Assembly (NCBI GenBank): GCA_947478535.1
Contig: CANJXD010000386.1
Coordinates: 1-5,660 of the forward strand
Direction: 5' to 3'
Source: Acetobacteraceae bacterium
Lineage (GTDB): Bacteria > Pseudomonadota > Alphaproteobacteria > Acetobacterales > Acetobacteraceae
Length of the DNA: 5,660 bases
This document shows positions 1 through 5,660 of this stretch, one piece after another (position 1 is the first letter of the stretch; each line of letters begins with the position of its first letter). Both the position numbers and the translations under genes were made by a program. The notes under the pieces were generated by a model. The model was not told where the DNA came from. It did no database searches and worked only from the letters and a program-made list of their open reading frames with translations.

Positions 1-1
1 C

Positions 2-886
2 AACCCGATCGACGTCCTGATCTCCCCGGACGCGACCCAGGATATCCGCGCGGCGGCGATCCGCCATCTCGGGTTGGACCTGCCGATATGGCAGCAATAT
101 CTGGTGTTTCTGGGCCGCGTGCTGCAGGGCGATTTCGGGCGGTCCTTCGTGCTGAACATGCCGGTGCTGGACCTCGTGCTCTCCCGCCTGCCGGCGACGC
201 TGGAACTGGCGCTCGCCTCGGTGCTGATCGGCGCCTTCGTCGGCATCCCGCTCGGCATCTATGCAGGCTACCGGCCGGAAAGCCCGTTCAGCCGCTCGGT
301 CATGGCGGTCTCCGTCCTCGGCTTCTCGGTGCCGACCTTCTGGATCGGGCTGATCCTCATCCTGTTCTTCGCCGTGCACCTGGACTGGCTGCCCGCCGGC
401 AATCGCGGCCCGACGGTGGAGGTCTTCGGCATCGGCTGGTCCTTCCTGACGCGGGAGGGGCTGAGCTTCCTGATCCTGCCTGCACTCAACCTCAGCCTGT
501 TCAAGCTGGCGATGATGATCCGCCTGGCGCGGGCCGGGACGCGGGAGGTGATGCTGACGGATACCGTGAAATTCGCCCGTGCCGCGGGGCTTTCCGAGTA
601 CACCATCCTGCGCCGCCACGTGCTGCGGCTGATCGCGATTCCCCTGGTGACGGTCTTCGGCCTTGAATTCGGATCGACGCTGGCCTTCGCGGTGGTGACG
701 GAGACGATCTTTTCCTGGCCCGGTGTCGGCAAGCTGATCATCGACAGCATCAACTCGCTCGATCGACCGGTGATGGTGGCCTATCTCGTGCTCGTGGCCT
801 TCCTGTTCGTGACGATCAATCTGGTGGTGGACCTGTCCTACGCGCTGCTCGATCCGCGCCTGCGGCGGGGGGGGCGCCAGGCATGA
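2..886 (+). CDS. DppB/OppB-like ABC transporter permease, 5' partial
   Basis: One of two membrane subunits of a Dpp/Opp-type importer; it pairs with the DppC-like protein encoded next to form the inner-membrane channel. The frame is open from base 2 to the TGA at 884-886, giving 294 visible residues. The first visible residues, NPIDVLISPDA, match the extracytoplasmic stretch that follows the first membrane helix in DppB proteins, so roughly 20-40 N-terminal residues lie outside the window. The TTG at 74 is therefore not the start. Further hydrophobic segments lie near visible residues 66-90, 99-125, 154-173, 216-237 and 261-283. The EAA-like coupling loop is at about 188-215 (FARAAGLSEYTILRRH), and the family C-terminus ETIFSWPGVGKLI...YALLDPRLRR is present. 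The last codons run through a G8 tract at 867-874. The gene overlaps the next by 4 nt. The family is clear; peptide, opine, nickel or glutathione transport cannot be distinguished. Confidence 0.95.
   Translation, partial: NPIDVLISPDATQDIRAAAIRHLGLDLPIWQQYLVFLGRVLQGDFGRSFVLNMPVLDLVLSRLPATLELALASVLIGAFVGIPLGIYAGYRPESPFSRSVMAVSVLGFSVPTFWIGLILILFFAVHLDWLPAGNRGPTVEVFGIGWSFLTREGLSFLILPALNLSLFKLAMMIRLARAGTREVMLTDTVKFARAAGLSEYTILRRHVLRLIAIPLVTVFGLEFGSTLAFAVVTETIFSWPGVGKLIIDSINSLDRPVMVAYLVLVAFLFVTINLVVDLSYALLDPRLRRGGRQA
867..874 (+). repeat. G8 homopolymer at the dppB/dppC junction
   Basis: Eight consecutive G residues encode the end of the DppB-like protein (…CGG GGG GGG CGC CAG GCA TGA). The run ends 8 nt before the downstream ATG at 883, so its G-rich RNA can also serve as the ribosome binding site of the dppC-like gene. 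It is the longest G run in the window and is a likely site of replication or ribosomal slippage. Confidence 0.8.
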
Positions 887-1739
887 AGGCGTTCTGGAAA
901 GAATACGCGGAGAACTGGATCGCGGTCCTCGCACTCGCGGTCGTCGTCATCATCGTCACCGCCGCGCTGATCGCGCCCTGGATCACGCCGCAGGACCCCT
1001 ACGACCTCGCCTCGCTGGACCTGATGGATGCGCGCAAGCCGCCGGGCTTTGTCGGCTCCAATGGCTATGTGCATTGGCTCGGCACGGATGCGCAGGGGCG
1101 GGATTTGTACAGCGCCATCCTCTACGGGCTTCGCATCTCGCTCCAGATGGGCACCGCGGCGGGGCTGGTGGCGATGACGCTTGGCGCCACGCTCGGCATC
1201 CTCTCGGCCCATGCCGGTGGGTGGATCGAGGCGGCGGTGATGCGGGTGGTGGATCTGCAACTGTCCTTCCCGGCCATCCTGCTCGCGCTGGTTCTGGTGG
1301 CGGTGCTGGGGCAGGGGAAGACGCAGCTGGTGATCGCCCTCGTCACCGCGCAATACGCCTATTTCGCCCGCACGGCCTATGGCGCCGCCTCCGCAGAGCG
1401 GCAGAAGGATTACGTGGAGGCCGCGCGCGCCACGCCGCTGCCGGGCTGGCGCGTCGTGCTGCGCCACATCCTGCCGAACTGCCTGCCGCCGCTGATCGTC
1501 GTCGGCACGGTGCAGGTGGCGAATGCCATCGCGCTGGAAGCGACGCTGTCCTTCCTCGGCCTCGGCCTGCCACCAACCGAGCCCTCCCTCGGCATGCTCA
1601 TCAGCAACGGCTTCCCCTATATGATGAGTGGGCGGACCTGGATTTCCGTCTATCCCGGCGTTGCGCTGATCGTGCTGATCGTCGGCATCAACATCGTCGG
1701 CGACCAGATCCGCGACCAGTTCAATCCGAGGCTGCGGCG

Positions 1740-1743
<4 letters not shown>
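883..1743 (+). CDS. DppC/OppC-like ABC transporter permease
   Basis: Second membrane subunit of the importer, 286 residues, which is normal length for DppC. A short N-terminal cytoplasmic stretch is followed by a helix at about 12-32 and then by the family's extracytoplasmic segment, which includes HWLGTDAQGRDLYSAILYG at 64-82. Further hydrophobic segments lie near 90-110, 118-142, 148-168, 203-226 and 254-274. The EAA coupling loop is DYVEAARATPLPGWRVVLRHILPN (about 176-199), which should contact the ATPases. The usual glycine six residues after the E is a proline here (P185). Later come EATLSFLGLGLPP and the C-terminus NPRLRR. The ATG at 883 overlaps the preceding TGA (ATGA) and has the G8 tract as Shine-Dalgarno, so translation is probably coupled to the upstream permease. 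The family is secure; the substrate is not determined. Confidence 0.96.
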
Positions 1744-2698
<955 letters not shown>

Positions 2699-2702
<4 letters not shown>

Positions 2703-3682
2703 CCCAAATTCTTGTGGCGGAGGGCGTCACCAAGCGCTTCTCGCCGAACATTTCCCTGGGTGACCGCATCGCCGGGGCGCTTGGCGCCCATGTGGACAAG
2801 CGCGCCGTCCATGCGGTGACGGATGTCTCCCTCAGTGTCACGGCGGGGGAGACGCTGGGGCTGGTCGGCGAAAGCGGCTGCGGCAAGTCCACGCTCGGGC
2901 GGATGCTGGCGGGCATCATGGCGCCGACGGAAGGCCGCGTGCTGGTCAGCGGCGTCATGCCGATGAAGGGCCGCCACAAGGCGACGACGCGTATCCAGAC
3001 CGTGTTCCAGGACCCGTTTGCCAGCCTCAACCCGCGCATGCGGATCGGTGACAGCATCGCGGAAGGCCCCACGACGCATGGGCTGACGACGCGCGCCGAG
3101 GCGCCGCGGATGGTGGCGGAATGGCTGGCGCGGGTGGGGCTGGACCCCGCCTTCGCCGCGCGTTTCCCGCACCAGTTCTCCGGCGGGCAGCGGCAGCGCG
3201 TGGCGATCGCTCGCGCGCTTGCGATGCAGCCGGATGTGCTGGTCTGCGATGAGCCCGTGGCGTCTCTTGATGTGTCGATCCAGGCGCAGATCCTGAACCT
3301 GTTTCTCGACCTGCGGCGGGATCTCGGCCTGACCTGCCTGTTCATCTCCCACGATCTGTCCGTGGTGCGCCACGTCAGCGACCGCGTCGCCATCATGTAT
3401 CTTGGCCGGATCGTGGAGGCCGGGGTCGCGGCGCAGGTCTATGCCGCGCCGCGCCACCCCTACACGCAGGGGCTGCTGGATAGTGTGCCGAAGCTGCGGC
3501 TGGCGGTGGATGATGTGGCGAGTTTCAAGCCCATCGCCGGCGAATTGCCCTCGCCGCTGTCGCCACCGAGCGGTTGCGCGTTTCATCCGCGATGCCCGAA
3601 GGCGACGGAACTCTGCCGTGCCGAACGCCCCGCCCTGACGCCGCGGGAGGATGGAACGCTGGTGGCGTGTCATCACGCCTGA
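2699..3682 (+). CDS. DppF/OppF-like ABC transporter ATPase
   Basis: Second ATPase, 327 residues, expected to form a heterodimer with the DppD-like protein under the two permeases. The ATG at 2699 overlaps the upstream TGA (ATGA), with GGGGG at 2690-2694 as a closely spaced ribosome binding site. Motifs: Walker A GESGCGKST (57-65), Q-loop Gln104, signature FSGGQ (160-164), Walker B LVCDEP (181-186, Glu185 catalytic), D-loop SLD (189-191), and H-loop His218. The C-terminal domain has RHPYTQGLL and four cysteines (C293, C299, C306, C324) with the same first two spacings as in its partner. The stretch between Walker A and the Q-loop is about four residues shorter than in E. coli DppF as I remember it. 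This is the last gene of the plus-strand operon; the stop at 3680-3682 lies 52 nt from the convergent gene's stop. Confidence 0.96.
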
Positions 3683-3691
3683 CTCGAAAAG

Positions 3692-3717
3692 CCCTCTCCC
3701 CCGGACGGGGGAGTGGG
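3692..3717 (-). terminator. Hairpin terminator, best fit to minus-strand operon
   Basis: A 7-bp perfect stem (CTCCCCC at 3696-3702 with GGGGGAG at 3707-3713) closes a 4-nt loop, GGAC. It extends across one T-T mismatch (3695/3714) by three more G-C pairs (3692-3694 with 3715-3717). Read on the minus strand, the stem is followed after one C by TTTT (3687-3690), the layout of an intrinsic terminator downstream of the BKACE-like gene. On the plus strand the stem is followed by TTGGG, so termination of the transporter operon here is less convincing, although the same hairpin could protect its 3' end. The hairpin is plain in the sequence; function is inferred. Confidence 0.6.
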
Positions 3718-3730
3718 TTGGGTGAGGGGG
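3707..3730 (+). other. Canonical G-quadruplex motif
   Basis: Four G runs (3707-3711, 3715-3717, 3720-3722, 3726-3730) are separated by loops AGT, TT and TGA, satisfying the standard G3+/loop 1-7 pattern with very short loops. The first two runs form the 3' arm of the terminator hairpin, so the two structures are mutually exclusive. On RNA the motif would sit in the 3' region of the transporter transcript. Folding in the cell is inferred. Confidence 0.6.
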
Positions 3731-3734
3731 CGAT

Positions 3735-4658
3735 TCAGAACCCCACCTTATCCCCACCCTTCAGCGACAAAATCTCCCGCGCCTCATCCGGCGTCGCCAC
3801 CTGAAGCCCCAGCCCCTCGATGATCTGCCGGGCCAGCCGCACCTGCTCCGCGTTGCTTTCCGCCAGCTTGCCGGGCCCGCCCCATAGGCTGTCTTCCAGC
3901 CCGACGCGGATATTGCCGCCCATCGCCGCCGCCATCGCCGCCACCTGCAACTGGGATCGGCCGGCGCCGAGCACGCTCCAGCGGTAGGAATCGCCGAACA
4001 GCCGGTCCGCCGTGCGCTTCATGTGCAGCACATCCTCGGGGTGTGCGCCGATGCCGCCCTGGATGCCGAAGACGGTCTGGATGAACAGCGGCGTCTTCAC
4101 CAGCCCGCGGTCGAGGAAGTACTTCAGGTTGTACAAATGCGCGGTGTCGTAGCATTCGAATTCGAAGCGCGTGTCGTTCTCCGCGCAGGTGGTCAGGATG
4201 TACTCGATATCAGCAAAACTATTGCGGAAGACGATGTCCTTGTTGGAGAGGTAGTCGATCTCCCACTGATGCTTGAAGGTCTTGAAGCGGTTCAGCATGC
4301 CGAACAGGCCGAAATTCATCGAGCCCATGTTGAGGCTCGCCACTTCCGGCTTGAAGGCGGCGGCCGGGGAGACGCGCTGCTGGATGCTCATGGTCGGCGC
4401 GCCGCCGGTGGTCAGGTTCAGCACGGCATCGGTGCGCTGCTTGATCACCTGGAGGAAGGGCGCGAAGGCTTCCGGGGACTGGTCCGGCCGCCCATCCACG
4501 GGGTTGCGCGCGTGCAGATGGATGATGGCCGCGCCCGCTTCCGCCGCGCCGATCGCGGCATCCGCGATCTCCTCCGCCGTCACCGGCAGGTAGGGGGACA
4601 TGGACGGCGTATGGATCGCGCCCGTCACCGCGCAGGTGATTATGACCTTCTTGCTCAC
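3735..4658 (-). CDS. Beta-keto acid cleavage enzyme (BKACE, DUF849; Kce-like)
   Basis: Family enzymes use a divalent metal, normally zinc, to convert a beta-keto acid plus acetyl-CoA to acetoacetate plus a new acyl-CoA. The founding member, Kce, acts on 3-keto-5-aminohexanoate in lysine fermentation. The protein has 307 residues, slightly longer than Kce, and is a single TIM-barrel domain with no signal peptide. Visible family features are the opening ITCAVTGAIHTPSMSPYLPVT, the metal-binding HLHAR motif (His47, His49), NLTTGG (81-86), the strand PLFIQTVFGIQGG (190-202), and RVGLEDS (251-257), whose Glu255 is the expected third metal ligand. The residue equivalent to Kce Glu14, which I recall contacting the substrate amino group, is Ile15, so a different substrate is likely. 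The GTG start at 4658 overlaps the upstream stop (GTGA) and has AAGGAG 8 nt before it. Pseudomonas CdhC of carnitine catabolism has HCHVR, as I recall, not HLHAR. Family certain, substrate unknown. Confidence 0.93.
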   Translation of the reverse strand: MSKKVIITCAVTGAIHTPSMSPYLPVTAEEIADAAIGAAEAGAAIIHLHARNPVDGRPDQSPEAFAPFLQVIKQRTDAVLNLTTGGAPTMSIQQRVSPAAAFKPEVASLNMGSMNFGLFGMLNRFKTFKHQWEIDYLSNKDIVFRNSFADIEYILTTCAENDTRFEFECYDTAHLYNLKYFLDRGLVKTPLFIQTVFGIQGGIGAHPEDVLHMKRTADRLFGDSYRWSVLGAGRSQLQVAAMAAAMGGNIRVGLEDSLWGGPGKLAESNAEQVRLARQIIEGLGLQVATPDEAREILSLKGGDKVGF

Positions 4659-5605
4659 TTCATGGTCTCCTTCGCCGCCATCGCCCGCTTATGCGCGGCC
4701 AGCGCCGCCAGTCTTCTGTCCCGTCGTGCGCGGCGGGCGGCGACTTCGGCCGGGGAGGGGGTTTCCCCCCAGGCTTCCACGATCTTTGCAGCACCCTCCG
4801 GCCCGAACACATCCGGCGAGGGCGGGTCCGCGATGACGCGGCCGAGCAGCCCGCCATAGCGCACGCAGTAATCCGCGATGCCGCCGGGCGCGTTCAATTC
4901 GATGGTCGCGAAGGGGCCGAGGAAGGACCAGCGCAGGCCGAGCCCTTCCGCCACCGTCGTATCCAGGTCCCGCGGCGTCACATAGCCTTCCTGCACGAGC
5001 CGAAAGGCTTCCCCCACCAGGGCGGCCTGCAGGCGGTTGAGGATGAAGCCTTCGATCTCCTTCTTCACGGTGATCGGCGCCTGCTTCACAGCGTCGAAGA
5101 TCGCCCGCGCCCGCGCGATGGTGTCTTCGCTGGTCCACGGCGCGCCGGAGAGTTCGACCACCGGGACGAGATGCGGCGGGTTGACGGGATGCGCGACGAG
5201 GCAGCGGGCGCGGCCCGGCAGCCCCTCGGTGAAGGCGGAACAGGGAATGCCGCTGGTGGAGGAGGCGAGGATCACGCCCGGGCCCGCCAGGCGGTCCAGC
5301 TCCGCGAAGATGGCGATCTTCGCGTCCAGCTTCTCCGGCCCGTTTTCCTGCACATACTCGGCGCCGCGCAGTCCGTCTTCCAGGCTGGTGGCGATGCGGA
5401 TGCGCGCGGCGGCCGCCGCGGCGTCGTCGCACAGCCCGTTGCGTTGCAGGTCGGCCAGCCCCTCCGCGCAGAGGCCGGGCGCGGCATCGAGGGCCGCCGG
5501 CACGGTATCATACAGCGCCACATTCCAGCCGGCCCGGCTGAACACCATGGCCCAGGCGCAGCCGATCAGCCCCGCGCCCACCACCGCGATCCCGCGTCCC
5601 GCCAT
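4655..5605 (-). CDS. NAD-dependent 3-hydroxyacyl-CoA dehydrogenase-family enzyme (lambda-crystallin / L-gulonate 3-dehydrogenase-like)
   Basis: A 316-residue cytoplasmic oxidoreductase predicted to oxidise a beta-hydroxy acid to the beta-keto acid with NAD+. The N-terminal Rossmann fold has GAGLIG (10-15) and an acidic residue at the end of strand 2 (Asp33), favouring NAD over NADP. The catalytic set of the family is present: Ser118 in SSTSG, His139 in AHPVNPP, Glu151 in VVELSG, and Asn190 in GFILNRLQ. The C-terminal domain carries EGLGLRWSFLGPFATIELNAPGG (about 220-242), which aligns by eye with mammalian CRYL1 (L-gulonate 3-dehydrogenase) better than with carnitine dehydrogenases. It is the first gene of a two-gene operon, overlapping the BKACE-like gene by 4 nt, so its product is probably the BKACE substrate. 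Alternatives are a carnitine-type or ordinary hydroxyacyl-CoA dehydrogenase; the short single-domain layout and HPVNPP favour a free hydroxy acid. Confidence 0.92.
   Translation of the reverse strand: MAGRGIAVVGAGLIGCAWAMVFSRAGWNVALYDTVPAALDAAPGLCAEGLADLQRNGLCDDAAAAAARIRIATSLEDGLRGAEYVQENGPEKLDAKIAIFAELDRLAGPGVILASSTSGIPCSAFTEGLPGRARCLVAHPVNPPHLVPVVELSGAPWTSEDTIARARAIFDAVKQAPITVKKEIEGFILNRLQAALVGEAFRLVQEGYVTPRDLDTTVAEGLGLRWSFLGPFATIELNAPGGIADYCVRYGGLLGRVIADPPSPDVFGPEGAAKIVEAWGETPSPAEVAARRARRDRRLAALAAHKRAMAAKETMK
4667..4672 (-). promoter_or_regulatory. Ribosome binding site AAGGAG for the BKACE-like gene
   Basis: On the minus strand AAGGAG lies inside the last codons of the dehydrogenase gene, 8 nt before the GTG at 4658. 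It supports this GTG start over any later methionine codon and shows that the second gene can initiate by itself as well as by coupling through the GTGA overlap. Confidence 0.8.
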
Positions 5606-5660
5606 GCCGCCATCCCCCCTGCCGTTGCAGCGAAGGATAACCCCGGGAGGGCCGCGCGCA
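5606..5660 (-). promoter_or_regulatory. 5' flank of the minus-strand operon with G-rich ribosome binding site
   Basis: On the minus strand AGGGGGG (5620-5614) lies 8 nt before the ATG at 5605 and is a good Shine-Dalgarno, which supports that start. Farther upstream TATCCT (5639-5634) matches a sigma-70 -10 box at four of six positions, but any -35 element would straddle the window edge, so a promoter cannot be judged. No clear operator dyad is present in these 55 bases. Confidence 0.45.

Larger units (their letters stand above)
3692..3730 (+). repeat. Probable dispersed intergenic hairpin repeat (REP-like)
   Basis: The element has the layout CCCTCTCCCCC, short loop, GGGGGAGTGGG, then TTGGGTGAGGGGG. 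From memory, this layout of a CCCTCTCC arm, a GGAGAGGG-like arm and a trailing TTGGGTGAGGG recurs between genes in many GC-rich proteobacterial genomes, often in convergent gaps as here. Only one copy is present in this window, so its repeated nature cannot be shown from the sequence given. Confidence 0.5.

Noticed and set aside
74..76. TTG as the start codon of the DppB-like permease
   Set aside because: The frame upstream to base 2 encodes conserved DppB sequence (NPIDVLISPDA…RHLG), so the gene begins before the window.
1074..1739. Possible 222-residue N-terminal extension of the DppD-like ATPase
   Set aside because: This part lies out of frame inside the dppC-like gene, its translation is Arg/His-rich, and family homology starts exactly at the ATG at 1740.
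3692..3730. CRISPR repeat or attachment site in the convergent gap
   Set aside because: There is a single hairpin with no repeated spacing and no integrase or tRNA nearby; a terminator or REP-like element explains it better.
4023..4859. 278-residue plus-strand open frame opposite the BKACE-like gene and the 3' end of the dehydrogenase gene
   Set aside because: It spans the junction of two well-supported minus-strand genes and has no recognisable domain, so it is a shadow frame.
5611..5613. Upstream ATG as an alternative start for the dehydrogenase
   Set aside because: It is 8 nt from the ATG at 5605 and therefore out of frame; MAGRGIAVVGAG from 5605 fits the family N-terminus.
5623..5640. 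Weak dyad GTTGCAG…GGATAAC upstream of the dehydrogenase as an operator
   Set aside because: Only the outer three bases of each arm (GTT/AAC) pair, which is no better than chance.

Overview
This window looks like chromosomal DNA of a GC-rich proteobacterium. Third codon positions are overwhelmingly G or C, junctions between co-directional genes are tight stop/start overlaps, and the protein families are typical of metabolically versatile Alphaproteobacteria. An Acetobacteraceae/Roseomonas-like or rhizobial host is my guess; the sequence does not prove it.

Plus strand, 2-3682: four cotranscribed genes of a peptide/nickel/opine-type (Dpp/Opp) ABC importer. In order they are a DppB-like permease (its 5' end lies outside the window), a DppC-like permease, a DppD-like ATPase and a DppF-like ATPase. 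Each joins the next by a 4-nt ATGA overlap. No solute-binding protein gene is visible; it would be expected upstream of position 1. Both ATPases have intact nucleotide-binding motifs and a C-terminal four-cysteine domain, so the importer looks functional. Its substrate cannot be read from these genes.

Positions 3683-3734: a 52-nt convergent gap. It holds a strong GC-rich hairpin that resembles a dispersed proteobacterial intergenic repeat. In the minus direction the hairpin is followed by TTTT, so it can end the minus-strand operon. Its 3' arm also forms part of a canonical G-quadruplex motif on the plus strand.

Minus strand, 5605 down to 3735: a two-gene operon. First comes an NAD-dependent 3-hydroxyacyl-CoA dehydrogenase-family enzyme of the lambda-crystallin/L-gulonate 3-dehydrogenase type. 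It is followed, through a GTGA overlap, by a beta-keto acid cleavage enzyme (BKACE, DUF849). Together they suggest oxidation of a beta-hydroxy acid to a beta-keto acid, then acetyl-CoA-dependent cleavage to acetoacetate and a new acyl-CoA. This parallels the first steps of carnitine catabolism, but the motifs do not match the carnitine-specific enzymes, so the substrate is open. The importer may supply the substrate, but the only evidence for that is proximity.

No tRNA, rRNA, CRISPR array, insertion sequence or phage gene was seen. The window is catabolic and largely ordinary. The most interesting items are the unassigned dehydrogenase-BKACE pair, a G8 tract at the dppB/dppC junction that could fuse the two permeases on a one-base slip, and the hairpin/G-quadruplex intergenic element.
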